Of a stretch of DNA of 64,000 nucleotides, positions 18,203 to 28,631 are shown piece by piece. Every line of letters begins with the position of its first letter. Within the stretch, counting starts at the first letter, position 1. Source of the stretch: Bacteroidales bacterium (lineage in GTDB: Bacteria; Bacteroidota; Bacteroidia; Bacteroidales; F082); NCBI GenBank assembly GCA_017395365.1, contig JAFPUN010000003.1, positions 124,001 to 188,000 of the forward strand, given 5' to 3'. Made by a program: the position numbers and the translations under genes. The notes under the pieces are model-generated. The model had not been told where the DNA came from and searched no databases. It saw only the letters and a list, made by a program, of their open reading frames with translations.

Positions 18203-18949
18203 TTATTTCGCCTTGCCTTGGTTGGCAACGGCGGCCATCAGCGCGGCCACCTTTTCAGGATCACCGAGGAAGAAGTCCTTTTGGAGCTTCATATTGTCGT
18301 CAAACTCGAAGACATACGGGATGCCTGTCGGAATGTTGAAGGCGATGATCTCATCGTTGCTCATGCCTTTCAGCACCTTCACCACACCACGCAAGCTATT
18401 GCCGTGGGCCACCACCAACACCTGGTCGTGAGTCTCGAAGGCTTTCATGATGTTGTTTTCATAATACGGCATCACACGCTCGATGGTGTCGCAGAGGGCT
18501 TCGGTAAGCGGGATCTGCTCATCGGTGAGCTCGGCATAGCGCGGGTCCATGCGGGGGCTCTTGGGATCGTTCATGTCCAACGCAGGCGGACGCACATCGA
18601 AGGCACGACGCCAAAGACGCACTTGCTCGTCGCCGTATTTCTCGGCGGTCATCTTCTTGTCGAGGCCTTGCAGTTGGCCATACGACTTTTCGTTGAGTCT
18701 CCATGACTTGTACACCGGCAGCCAATCCATGTCCATGGCTTCGAGAGCGAGGTTCAAGGTCTTGATGGCACGCTTCAGATAAGAGGTGAAGCAGATTTCA
18801 GGTTTGTAGCCGTTTTCTTTCAGCGTTTTGCCTGCTTCGATGGCTTCTTGTACGCCTTTTTCCGAGAGGTCGACGTTGGTCCACCCCGTAAAGAGGTTCA
18901 ATTTGTTCCATTCACTTTCTCCGTGACGGATAAGGATGAGTTTTTTCAT
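18203..18949 (-). CDS. gpmA: 2,3-bisphosphoglycerate-dependent phosphoglycerate mutase
   Basis: Glycolytic/gluconeogenic enzyme interconverting 3- and 2-phosphoglycerate. The 248 residues carry the histidine phosphatase signature LIRHGESEWN, with phospho-acceptor His9. Also seen are LNEKSYGQLQGLDK (near residue 86) and the second catalytic histidine in VVAHGNSLRG (near 186). The length and internal insert match the dPGM subfamily rather than SixA-like phosphatases. Confidence 0.96.
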   Translation of the reverse strand: MKKLILIRHGESEWNKLNLFTGWTNVDLSEKGVQEAIEAGKTLKENGYKPEICFTSYLKRAIKTLNLALEAMDMDWLPVYKSWRLNEKSYGQLQGLDKKMTAEKYGDEQVRLWRRAFDVRPPALDMNDPKSPRMDPRYAELTDEQIPLTEALCDTIERVMPYYENNIMKAFETHDQVLVVAHGNSLRGVVKVLKGMSNDEIIAFNIPTGIPYVFEFDDNMKLQKDFFLGDPEKVAALMAAVANQGKAK

Positions 18950-18975
18950 TGTTTAATTGTTGAATTGATTATTGT

Positions 18976-20622
18976 TTAATTGTTGTTTTCTTTCCTAGGT
19001 CTATGTTTTTTCGGCTGTTCCTCCTGGACTGCTTCAGCGGGTTCTTCTGAAGGCTTCTCGGGAGCGACTTCGGCCTTGGGCATCTCGGCCTCAACACGGC
19101 GGAAAATGTCGTCCTTGTCCTTCGGTCGCGCCTCGTCGTGCCACTTGAAGCCAGGCAGATATCTACTACTTTCGCTCAAGTCTTCTTCGGGATACATGGT
19201 CTCGTTGATTTCCTTGAACGACTTGATGATGGAAACGTTTTGGTTCTCCATCTCAATAACCATAGTTTCCGAATTCGACACATCGATGCCTATAGTTCCG
19301 CCATCGTCGTCACGAATCCAATAGATGGTCTCGGCCTTGTCGCCGTCCACGTTGACGCGGTGGATGTCGCCGTTCTTGAAACGCGAGATGATGTCCTGCC
19401 CCTTGATTTGGTTGAAGCCCTCTATCGAGTCTTGCGAGATGATGAAGGCGTTGCCTTTCTGCAACACCCAATCCACGTTGTGGTCCTTGAGCTTGATGTC
19501 GATGTCGGTGCCGCTCAGCTGGCTGTCCTCTGCCCACAAGATAGGCGCCACGCGCATCTGTATCGTGGAGTCGGCCTTCAGATAGGTCAAAGTATCGCAT
19601 TTGCCTTGCAGGTCGCTCTTGAAGAAACGCACATGGCGGCGGGCGATGAGTTTCTTGGCTTCTTCCTGTTTCTTGTCGAAATACATGAAGAGCGTGTCGC
19701 CGTGGATGTAGAGTGAGTCACCACCATCGTAACTCACCGCGTAGGCGCTATCGGTGGCGTAGGAGAAGCCCTTGTTTTCCCACATCTCCACATAGTCGCC
19801 ACGCATGACGACTTTATAGGACGTGTCGATCATCTCCACCTGGTCGTAAGCCTGTGCCAGTCCCCGGGTGCGGTCATAGAAGATGGAGTCAGACCACATC
19901 TGCTGCGTCTCATTGTGCATGTAGGGGCGTCGATAAAGGTGCACATGATCCTCGTTCACGAGATAATAGCCACGTGTACCCTCCAAGACGTTTTCCTTGT
20001 TGATGATGGTCGTAGGCCCTTGGAACCACATCTTCTCGATGCCCGTATTGTAATACAAGGTGTCGGTATACATCTGATACTTGGGGCTGTAGACCTCCAC
20101 ATTCTCGAAGAACGAGAACTCCTTCAAGCGGTCGCGATAATAGCCGTAATGGCTTTTCAGAGTCTTGTCGCCACGCACAGTGGTAGCGCTGTCAGGATAA
20201 CTGGCCAAATGCAAATTACGGTCATAAGTGAGGTATTCGGTGTACAGTGTGGTCGAATCATCGATGAGTTTCACATGATCGAAGAACTCTGCAAAACGGG
20301 TGTTTCCATCATAGTCAAGCAGGTCGCTGAAGATCTCCACGCTGTCGTTGACGATGATATGTACATTCTGATAAGCGTTGAAGCTATTGGTCTTCTGGTA
20401 GAAATAGGCACTATCACAAAAGAAATACGCCGAGTCGTGACGCATCTTCACATGGCCGATGAGCCGCTGCACATCACCCATGCTTTTCGAGTAGACGGCC
20501 TTGTCATAATGCTCAATGTGGATGCGGGTCTTCTTGCGCTGCACGGTGTCCTGCTCCTGTGCCACAAGGGTTTGCGACAACAGCAGAAAAAGTGATAGTA
20601 TGAACAGGACTTTGGCTTTCAT
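18976..20622 (-). CDS. OstA-like (LptA/LptD N-terminal-like) envelope protein
   Basis: 548 residues starting at MKAKVLFILSLFLLL with a signal peptide ending near TLVAQ. The body is a repetitive beta structure of the OstA fold with recurring DSAYFYQK, VEIFSDLLDYDG and YTDTLYYNT-like units, as in periplasmic LPS-transport proteins. The C-terminus is a Pro/Glu/Lys-rich tail. LptA-type proteins bridge LPS across the periplasm; this role is inferred from the family. The upstream 33 codons in frame precede the promoter box and are rejected. Confidence 0.85.
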   Translation of the reverse strand: MKAKVLFILSLFLLLSQTLVAQEQDTVQRKKTRIHIEHYDKAVYSKSMGDVQRLIGHVKMRHDSAYFFCDSAYFYQKTNSFNAYQNVHIIVNDSVEIFSDLLDYDGNTRFAEFFDHVKLIDDSTTLYTEYLTYDRNLHLASYPDSATTVRGDKTLKSHYGYYRDRLKEFSFFENVEVYSPKYQMYTDTLYYNTGIEKMWFQGPTTIINKENVLEGTRGYYLVNEDHVHLYRRPYMHNETQQMWSDSIFYDRTRGLAQAYDQVEMIDTSYKVVMRGDYVEMWENKGFSYATDSAYAVSYDGGDSLYIHGDTLFMYFDKKQEEAKKLIARRHVRFFKSDLQGKCDTLTYLKADSTIQMRVAPILWAEDSQLSGTDIDIKLKDHNVDWVLQKGNAFIISQDSIEGFNQIKGQDIISRFKNGDIHRVNVDGDKAETIYWIRDDDGGTIGIDVSNSETMVIEMENQNVSIIKSFKEINETMYPEEDLSESSRYLPGFKWHDEARPKDKDDIFRRVEAEMPKAEVAPEKPSEEPAEAVQEEQPKKHRPRKENNN

Positions 20623-20639
20623 CGTGATGAAATAACGCG

Positions 20640-20647
20640 CAAATGTA
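20640..20647 (-). promoter_or_regulatory. Promoter -7 box of the OstA-like gene
   Basis: TACATTTG on the minus strand, 17 bp before the chosen ATG, fits TAnnTTTG and supports that start. Confidence 0.55.
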
Positions 20648-20752
20648 CGATTATTGTCCGAATTGGGCAAAAAAGATGTGGAGACGGTGTGCACTCCGTC
20701 TCCACAAAACAATGAATTCAAGATGATTACAAATTACATTGTCGGTTTCGTG

Positions 20753-20780
20753 GTAGAGACGTGGCGCGCCGCGTCTCTAC
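20753..20780. repeat. GTAGAGACG palindrome, near-twin of the copy at 4-33
   Basis: GTAGAGACGTGGCGCGCC-GCGTCTCTAC. Shares the GGCGCGCC core with 4-33. It lies 10 bp past the glnS stop codon on the minus strand. Confidence 0.85.
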
Positions 20781-20789
20781 AAAGTTTTT

Positions 20790-22535
<1,746 letters not shown>

Positions 22536-22577
22536 AGATTGTTGAATCGTTGATTGTTGATTGTTTAATTGTAGACT

Positions 22578-24320
22578 TTAGTAAGCTTTATATTTGTCGC
22601 CAGTCTTCTCGATGAGGATGCGATAGTACTCGTCGCTATACTTGGGGTGCTCGCTCTTGATGGGCGTGTATTTGCTGCCGGGTTTAGTGGGTTGAGCGGT
22701 GTTGAGGTTGCCGTCCATATATTTCATGAACAGTTCTTGATAGAAACGCTTCCACATGGCCGTCAAATCATTTGCAGCGTCGTAGGAGAACTTGGTGAGT
22801 TCCCTGACTTGGGCTTCCCTGCCCTTGATAGTATTGACACGCTTGTCCAAGGCGGGGATGACAGATTCAACCCATTTCGTCTCCAGGCTACGCTGCATCT
22901 TTCTGATTTCGGGATGGATGTAGTCATACTTGGTGTAGGCCCAGTTGCTCATCTGGTTGAAAGTCCAGAAGGCGGAAGTCTCCGACCACTCGCTCATCGA
23001 GCCATTGCCTTCGCGGAAGCACTCGGGGATCTCGGTCATACAAGTGTACATCGGGCAGTAGACGGTATTGTCGGTATCGTCGACGCCAAACCAAATGATG
23101 CCACCGATGGGCCATTCCCAATAGCCACGGCTCTGGGCCACGAAGCTGAAGCCTGTCTGCTGGGTGGCGGTAGTGCGCTCGTGCACATAGGTCACACCAT
23201 CGACTTCCCAGTCCATGGGACGCCAGCGGTAGGGGCAGTGGAACGGACCAGCGCCCACATCTTGCGACATGTCGAGCTCGGTGCCTTCGAGATGGTCACG
23301 CATGAAATCCATCATATCGAGTACGCTGACTTTTCTGTTGGGCTTCACCCACAGAGGCATGCGGTTGGTCGGGAAATTATCAGGAGTTTGGCACATCCCC
23401 TTTGTATAAGGCTGCACACGCTTGATGTCGCGACCCGTGGCATAGCCCCAATAGTCCTTCATGTTGTCGGTCACCTTGTTGAACATGGCCCACACGCGGA
23501 GGTCGCAGGCACGGGCACCGCTGAAGTCGACAGGAGCGTAAACATCGGAGAACGAGAACTTGTCATCGGGACCGTTATACAGCTTGGCTTGCTTGGCGAA
23601 GCTGATGACATCGTCGGAATAGACGCAGTCGATGTTCGGGTCTTTCAGGAGCTTGTCGATGTTCTTGAAGGTGATGCTAGTCTTGCATTTGCGTGAAGCC
23701 AAGGGGAAAGTGGTGATGCGGGCCTGGTTGGCGTGACCGCTCACATAACCGTCGGGGATGCGGCGGGCCACCCACACGGCACCTTTGCTAGCCTTGCCTT
23801 TGCCAATCATCTCGAGAATCCAGCACTCTTCGGTGTCGCTGATGCTGAATGACTCGCCTTCGCTGACATAGCCGTAATTGGCCACCAGCTCACCCATACA
23901 TTTGATGGCTTCGCGGGCGGTCTTGGCACGCTGCAAGGTGACGTAAATCAGGCTACCATAGTCGATGATGCCAGGGCCTTCCCAGAGGCTCTCGAGGCCA
24001 CCATAGGTCGTCTCACCGATGGCGAGTTGCCATTCGTTCATATTACCGACCACGTTGTAGGTGTGGGCCACCTGCGGGATTTGGCCGCGATACATGCCGC
24101 CGTCCCAGTCATAGACATCGAGCATGGCACCGGCCGGCCAGTCAGTGGCAGGATAATGGTAAAGTTCGCCATACAGCACATGGCTGTCGGCGGCATAGCT
24201 AATCATGCAGGAGCCGTCGGTCGAGGCGCCTTTAGTGATTAAAAAGTTAGTGCAGGCATTGGCTTTCCCGAAGGAAAAAATAAGGGCCAAGGCCAGGATT
24301 GCTGTGAATACTTTCTTCAT
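22578..24320 (-). CDS. Secreted C69-family dipeptidase
   Basis: Ntn-hydrolase dipeptidase of 580 residues. The first 22 residues form a signal peptide, and cleavage before Cys23 (ANA-CTNFLITKGAS) would expose the catalytic N-terminal cysteine, as in PepD. Further family features are SYAADSHVLYGEL, a GMCQTPDNFPTNRMPLW stretch and tryptophan-rich segments. Probably periplasmic, cleaving dipeptides for uptake. A TATTTTTG box sits 52 bp upstream. Confidence 0.92.
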   Translation of the reverse strand: MKKVFTAILALALIFSFGKANACTNFLITKGASTDGSCMISYAADSHVLYGELYHYPATDWPAGAMLDVYDWDGGMYRGQIPQVAHTYNVVGNMNEWQLAIGETTYGGLESLWEGPGIIDYGSLIYVTLQRAKTAREAIKCMGELVANYGYVSEGESFSISDTEECWILEMIGKGKASKGAVWVARRIPDGYVSGHANQARITTFPLASRKCKTSITFKNIDKLLKDPNIDCVYSDDVISFAKQAKLYNGPDDKFSFSDVYAPVDFSGARACDLRVWAMFNKVTDNMKDYWGYATGRDIKRVQPYTKGMCQTPDNFPTNRMPLWVKPNRKVSVLDMMDFMRDHLEGTELDMSQDVGAGPFHCPYRWRPMDWEVDGVTYVHERTTATQQTGFSFVAQSRGYWEWPIGGIIWFGVDDTDNTVYCPMYTCMTEIPECFREGNGSMSEWSETSAFWTFNQMSNWAYTKYDYIHPEIRKMQRSLETKWVESVIPALDKRVNTIKGREAQVRELTKFSYDAANDLTAMWKRFYQELFMKYMDGNLNTAQPTKPGSKYTPIKSEHPKYSDEYYRILIEKTGDKYKAY

Positions 24321-24372
24321 AGGATATAGTTTTAAAGATGAATTCTTCTAGAGACCATAGTTTTAGAGCCTA

Positions 24373-24380
24373 CAAAAATA
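24373..24380 (-). promoter_or_regulatory. Promoter -7 box of the C69 dipeptidase
   Basis: TATTTTTG on the minus strand fits TAnnTTTG. Confidence 0.55.
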
Positions 24381-24567
24381 GTAAATTGTTGAATTGAATA
24401 ATATGGAAATTCAAAATTCGGCAAAGTCAATTGCTAAATTACTTTTTATTTCATTGGTTTATTGCAATTTATCCGACAGCAAACGACTACTATCGACTAC
24501 AAACGTTTAATCAACGGCTTTGTTTGGGCGGATGGTGTTTCTTTGCAACGAGATAACTTTTTGAATC

Positions 24568-25086
24568 ATGGAAAACCTATATCAAAAAAACCTACCCGAG
24601 TTTGTCGAAACGAATCTTCAATACACCAAACAACGTTTCAAGATTCCGACCAATACGAATAAGGAATTCCGAAACACGAGAAGAATCATTATCAGGGAAG
24701 CCTACAAACAGCTGTTGTCAAAGCTGAACGGAAAGAATTACATAAAGAACAACTTCCTAGACGAAGACATCTACATTATCTGGAAAGAGAGTTTCCAAAA
24801 GGCCTCAAACAACGCTACGCGATGCTGGCAGACCACTTACGCGGTGCTTAAACTGCCCGAAATCATCAAAAATGCGAAACCATTTGACGAAAACTATAGG
24901 AGTAAAGACATCAAGGCTGGAAACCAAACCAAAAATGGATATGTTGAAATAATTAAGTTGAGGTACGCTTTCAACAGTAAGCAAATAGCCTACATGAACT
25001 TCACCATAGAGTTGGTAATCGGCAAGAAAAAGAATGGGAAACACGTCCAATACAGTCTTGAGCACATAAAAAAAGCGTGTAGTTAA
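24568..25086 (+). CDS. Hypothetical protein, AT-rich orphan
   Basis: I do not recognise this 172-residue ORF. It is Lys/Asn/Ile-rich and basic, with no signal peptide or membrane segment. Its base composition is clearly more AT-rich than the core genes on both sides. The C-terminal half (NGYVEIIKLRYAFNSKQIAYMNFTIELVIGKKKNGKHVQYSL) looks like paired beta strands of the kind seen in phage or toxin-like proteins, but this is only an impression. Its TAG/TAA stop region lies inside the first of the twin hairpins. Probably horizontally acquired. Confidence 0.6.
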   Translation: MENLYQKNLPEFVETNLQYTKQRFKIPTNTNKEFRNTRRIIIREAYKQLLSKLNGKNYIKNNFLDEDIYIIWKESFQKASNNATRCWQTTYAVLKLPEIIKNAKPFDENYRSKDIKAGNQTKNGYVEIIKLRYAFNSKQIAYMNFTIELVIGKKKNGKHVQYSLEHIKKACS

Positions 25087-25161
25087 TCCATGCCGAAGCC
25101 GATCTACACGTTTTTAAGATTGGAAACGCAGTTAATCCACGCCGAAGCCGATCTGCGTTTC
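25076..25161. repeat. Twin hairpins sharing one 21-nt loop
   Basis: Hairpin 1 is CGTGTAG (25076-25082)/CTACACG (25104-25110). Hairpin 2 is GAAACGCAG (25123-25131)/CTGCGTTTC (25153-25161). Each encloses the same 21-nt loop, TTAATCCA-Y-GCCGAAGCCGAT, with one base difference, while the arms differ. Hairpin 1 is followed by T5 on the plus strand and T7 on the minus strand, so it can terminate in both directions. Confidence 0.8.
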
Positions 25162-25167
25162 ACGCAG

Positions 25168-25175
25168 CAAAAATA
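25168..25175 (-). promoter_or_regulatory. Possible promoter reading across the twin hairpins
   Basis: TATTTTTG on the minus strand fits TAnnTTTG and points at the hairpins, with no protein gene on that strand within reach. If used, it would give an RNA of about 90 nt ending at hairpin 1. Confidence 0.35.
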
Positions 25176-25203
25176 CAACAAAAATCTCAAATAACCCCAA
25201 AAA

Positions 25204-27753
25204 ATGGAAAATAATCCCTACTTTAGCGCGATGAACACAATCCAAAACATGGCGCAACAAACTTTTGTCAACCAAAAACTTGACTTCGTCGAGGAGCTGG
25301 TGCTCTACACCGACGCTCACATCTTCCTCACGGGCAAGGCCGGCACGGGAAAGACCACCTTCCTGAAGAACCTGCCGCTGAAGACCTACAAGCGCATGGT
25401 GGTGGTGGCTCCCACGGGCGTGGCCGCCATCAACGCGGGCGGGCAAACGATCCACTCGTTTTTCCAACTGCCTTTTGGGCCGCAACTGCCTGAAAACGCA
25501 TTAGGCAAAGGCTACAATGCAAAATCGTTGGCTGCGCAATACCAGAAACTCAACAAGAAGAAAATCAACTTGATGCGCAGCCTCGACCTGCTCATCATCG
25601 ATGAGATCAGTATGGTGCGCGCCGATGTCTTGGATGCCATTGATGCCGTATTGCGCCGTGTGCGCCGCTCGCAGAAACCCTTTGGTGGTCTGCAATTACT
25701 AATGATTGGTGATGTGCACCAACTGGCACCCGTGGCCAAGCCCGAGGAATGGGATGTGCTGTCACCCTATTACGACACCCCCTACTTCTTCGGTAGCCAA
25801 GTGTTGAAAAAGGCACCTTACGTCTGCGTGGAACTAGAGCATATCTACCGCCAACACGATGACGACTTTATCTCATTGTTGAATAAAGTGCGCAACAACC
25901 AAATGGATGCCGATTGCGTAAGGGTGCTCAACAGTCGCTTCAAACCAGGCTTCGTGCCCAATGACGAGGAAGGCTACATCACTCTGACCACCCACAACTA
26001 CCAAGCCGACCAAATCAACGAGTCGAAACTAGCTGCCATAAAGGAAAAGACGCTGACTTTCAAGGCAGATGTCCATGGCACCTTCCCCGAAAACACCTAT
26101 CCTACCAAGGAAGAGCTCGAACTGAAGATTGGAGCGCAGGTGATGTTTGTCAAAAACGACCCAGCCCCTGAAAAGGCGTTTTTCAATGGCAAGATTGGGC
26201 GATTGGTAGGCTATGATGAAAAGGAAGGCACCGTCACCGTGTTGAGTGATGGCGAACGCATCACCGTGCCGAAGCTGAAATGGCAGAACATGGAATACAC
26301 CATCAATGCTGATAATCAGGATATTGAAGAGAAGGAAATCGGCAGCTTCACTCAAATACCACTGCGTTTAGCTTGGGCGGTCACCATCCACAAGAGCCAA
26401 GGTCTTACTTTTGACAAAGTCATCGTCGATGCGGGACAGGCCTTTGCCCACGGACAGGTCTACGTCGCCCTCAGCCGCTGCACCTCGCTCGAAGGCTTGG
26501 TGCTCAAGACGCGCATCACCTCCAACGCTTTGGTCAACGATTTCTCCGTCAACCGTTTCGTCGACGCGCTGCCCGAAAAGGAACCCACCCAAGAAAAAGT
26601 CGACCAATTGCGCCACGACTACGAATTGGAGACCATTCTCGAACTCATCGACTTCGATGGCATCTACAAGGATTTCGGCAAGCTGATGAAGGTGATTTAC
26701 GACAACGATACCCTCTTTGAGCGCACTCTCATCCAAGACCTCTCGCAGCGACGCAACAAGATTCACGAGGAACTTTGTTCTATCGGATTCAAGTTCGAAA
26801 GTCAGATTCGGAAACTACATGACCAAGCACCTTCATGTGAGCAAAACCCTGCCTTGCAGGAGCGATTAAAAAAAGGTGTAGCCTATTTCGACGAGCATTT
26901 GAAAGCCATTGCCAAAGGATTGTTCGACTTACCTTTCAAGACCGACAACCAAGCCGTCAACGAGCAACTCACAGAAGCCTTGAAGTTGCTCAAAGAAGAC
27001 ATCTACCTAAAAGGATGCTGTTTGGAAGCTTGCAAAGATGGCTTTACGGTCAGGGAATACCAAAAGACCAAGTCGGTGAAAGCCATCGAGGCAGAGAAAA
27101 GCGGGAAGAAGAAGGTGGAAATCAAGGATGACACGATGGATAAGAGTCCTTTGTATAAGACTTTAGTGGCCTGGCGACTCGAAAAATCACAGGAAATGGA
27201 AGCGCCGGCATATACTATTGCTGCCAACAAGACCTTGAAAGCCATCGCCCAAGCCAAGCCCGTCACCTTAGCCGAATTAAAAGAAGTGAAAGGCATGGGA
27301 GCCATCAGCGTCAAACGCTTCGGAGCCGAAATTCTCGATATCGTCTTGCATTTCATGGGCAAAGACCCTGACACTGCCGACATTGGCGAGATGCCCGAAG
27401 AGCCTAAGAAAAAGCCCAAGAAGCCCAAAGGCGAAACCTACCTGATTACCAAAGAAATGTTCGACAAAGGCATGTCGGTAGAGGCCATCGCCAAGGAAAG
27501 AGGTCTAGCCATCAGCACGATTCTCGGCCATTTGGTCCATTATGTGGAAGAAGGCACTCTCAAAGCCTCACAAATCGTCGATAAAGAAAAATACAACGAG
27601 ATTTTAGAGTACTTTGAGTCCACCTTCGACCCTCAAATCAACACTGCGAGAGAAGTGCTTGGCCAAGAATACCAATATGGCGAAATCAAGGCTGTACTAG
27701 TAGAACTACAACAGGAGCGTTTCTTTGACAACCAACCTAGTGAGGAGGACTAA
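25204..27753 (+). CDS. Pif1/RecD-type helicase with C-terminal HRDC-like region
   Basis: 849-residue SF1B helicase. Walker A GKAGTGKT (K50), Walker B LLIIDEISMV (D133-E134), then GDVHQLAPV, and a C-terminal TIHKSQGLTFDKV and VYVALSRCTSLEGLVL complete the Pif1 motor by about residue 430. The rest contains a probable HRDC-like segment (about 645-720, KTLVAWRLEKSQEM) and a helix-turn-helix-like end near 760-815. Likely roles are DNA repair or replication-fork passage. An ATG at 25231 (MNTIQN) is an alternative start, because TACTTTAGCG just before it resembles a -7 box. Confidence 0.88.
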   Translation: MENNPYFSAMNTIQNMAQQTFVNQKLDFVEELVLYTDAHIFLTGKAGTGKTTFLKNLPLKTYKRMVVVAPTGVAAINAGGQTIHSFFQLPFGPQLPENALGKGYNAKSLAAQYQKLNKKKINLMRSLDLLIIDEISMVRADVLDAIDAVLRRVRRSQKPFGGLQLLMIGDVHQLAPVAKPEEWDVLSPYYDTPYFFGSQVLKKAPYVCVELEHIYRQHDDDFISLLNKVRNNQMDADCVRVLNSRFKPGFVPNDEEGYITLTTHNYQADQINESKLAAIKEKTLTFKADVHGTFPENTYPTKEELELKIGAQVMFVKNDPAPEKAFFNGKIGRLVGYDEKEGTVTVLSDGERITVPKLKWQNMEYTINADNQDIEEKEIGSFTQIPLRLAWAVTIHKSQGLTFDKVIVDAGQAFAHGQVYVALSRCTSLEGLVLKTRITSNALVNDFSVNRFVDALPEKEPTQEKVDQLRHDYELETILELIDFDGIYKDFGKLMKVIYDNDTLFERTLIQDLSQRRNKIHEELCSIGFKFESQIRKLHDQAPSCEQNPALQERLKKGVAYFDEHLKAIAKGLFDLPFKTDNQAVNEQLTEALKLLKEDIYLKGCCLEACKDGFTVREYQKTKSVKAIEAEKSGKKKVEIKDDTMDKSPLYKTLVAWRLEKSQEMEAPAYTIAANKTLKAIAQAKPVTLAELKEVKGMGAISVKRFGAEILDIVLHFMGKDPDTADIGEMPEEPKKKPKKPKGETYLITKEMFDKGMSVEAIAKERGLAISTILGHLVHYVEEGTLKASQIVDKEKYNEILEYFESTFDPQINTAREVLGQEYQYGEIKAVLVELQQERFFDNQPSEED

Positions 27754-27764
27754 ACCCAGAAAGA

Positions 27765-28491
27765 GTGTCGAAGACACGCTATCCTATTTACCCCACATGC
27801 AGTGTGGGGCTACACACACCACTAGCATGGGGCTACACACACCACCCCATCTACCCCACATGCAGTGTGGGGCTGCACACACCACACATCCCCACATGCA
27901 GAGTGGGGCCCAAAACACATCACCATGAGCTACACAACATCATACTACCACATCGTCATCCGCACCTACCGCAGCGAACCCACCATCAACGAAGAACACG
28001 AGCGTGAGCTATACGCCTACATCTATGGCATAGCAAAGAATCTGAAATGCCAAACCTACCGCATAGGCGGCATTGCCGACCATATACACATGTTCGTATC
28101 ATTGCCGTCTTACTTATCACTGGCCTCATTCGTGCAGCGGGTGAAGACAGACAGCAGCAAGTGGCTGAAAGCAAATCCACACTTCCCTCGCTTTAGTGGC
28201 TGGGGACGAGAGTATGCCGGATTTAGTTATAGCCTGCGCGACAAGGACATGATTGTAGGCTACATCAAGAAGCAGAAAGAGCATCATCGTAAGAAGACTT
28301 TTGCCGAGGAGCATCGAGCTTTCCTGACGGAGAATGGGATCAGTATCGACGAGCGATACTTTCTTCGAGATGACTAGTAGCGTGACTCCGACACGCGGCT
28401 TGGAGAGTCGAGCAGCGTGAGGAGTAGGGCTGTGTGGGACGCACGCCCCCACACTGCGAGTATGGGGATAATAGGATAGCGTGTCTCCGAC
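27765..28491. mobile_element. REP/RAYT-type element with terminal inverted repeats
   Basis: Terminal inverted repeats at 27765-27788 and 28468-28491 agree at 23 of 24 positions; each begins with the small palindrome GTGTC-GRA-GACAC. Between the left end and the transposase lie three copies of CCCCACATGCAG(T/A)GTGGGG-like palindromes (27791-27809, 27854-27872, 27890-27908). A related word, CCCCACACTGCGAG, lies on the right side. It is inserted 11 bp after the helicase stop codon. Confidence 0.85.
27925..28377 (+). CDS. IS200-like / REP-associated tyrosine transposase
   Basis: Y1 HUH transposase of 150 residues. The HUH motif is H53-I-H55 in GGIADHIHMFVSLPS, and the likely catalytic tyrosine is Y113 in VGYIKKQKEHH. 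Single-gene IS200/RAYT enzymes cut single-stranded hairpins and do not need classical transposon ends. The start MSYTTSYYHIVIRTYRS is chosen because the 20 upstream codons are REP palindrome sequence. The gene looks intact. Confidence 0.92.
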   Translation: MSYTTSYYHIVIRTYRSEPTINEEHERELYAYIYGIAKNLKCQTYRIGGIADHIHMFVSLPSYLSLASFVQRVKTDSSKWLKANPHFPRFSGWGREYAGFSYSLRDKDMIVGYIKKQKEHHRKKTFAEEHRAFLTENGISIDERYFLRDD

Positions 28492-28602
28492 ACGCGCAAA
28501 AAAACTTGTAATCCAAAACATCAACATCCTGATTATCAGCATCAATTTATTGTAAAAGTTTGTAATCGCCCCTTCGCGTGTAAAAAAGCCCAATTTTAGT
28601 TA

Positions 28603-28610
28603 TACTTTTG
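28603..28610 (+). promoter_or_regulatory. Promoter -7 box of the TPR regulator gene
   Basis: TACTTTTG fits TAnnTTTG, 21 bp before the chosen start. Confidence 0.55.
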
Positions 28611-28631
28611 CGTTTGAAAAACGAACGCAAT

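Noticed and set aside
22647-23696. 349-codon plus-strand frame opposite the C69 dipeptidase
   Set aside because: The minus strand encodes a complete peptidase with signal peptide and catalytic Cys; the plus frame is a shadow of GC-rich codons.
25076-25161. Integron attC sites
   Set aside because: The hairpins lack the conserved attC core GTTRRRY/RYYYAAC arrangement, and no integrase is nearby.
27791-27908. CRISPR-like array at the transposase
   Set aside because: The palindromes are 19 bp, unevenly spaced and lie inside an element with its own HUH transposase; they are REP sequences.
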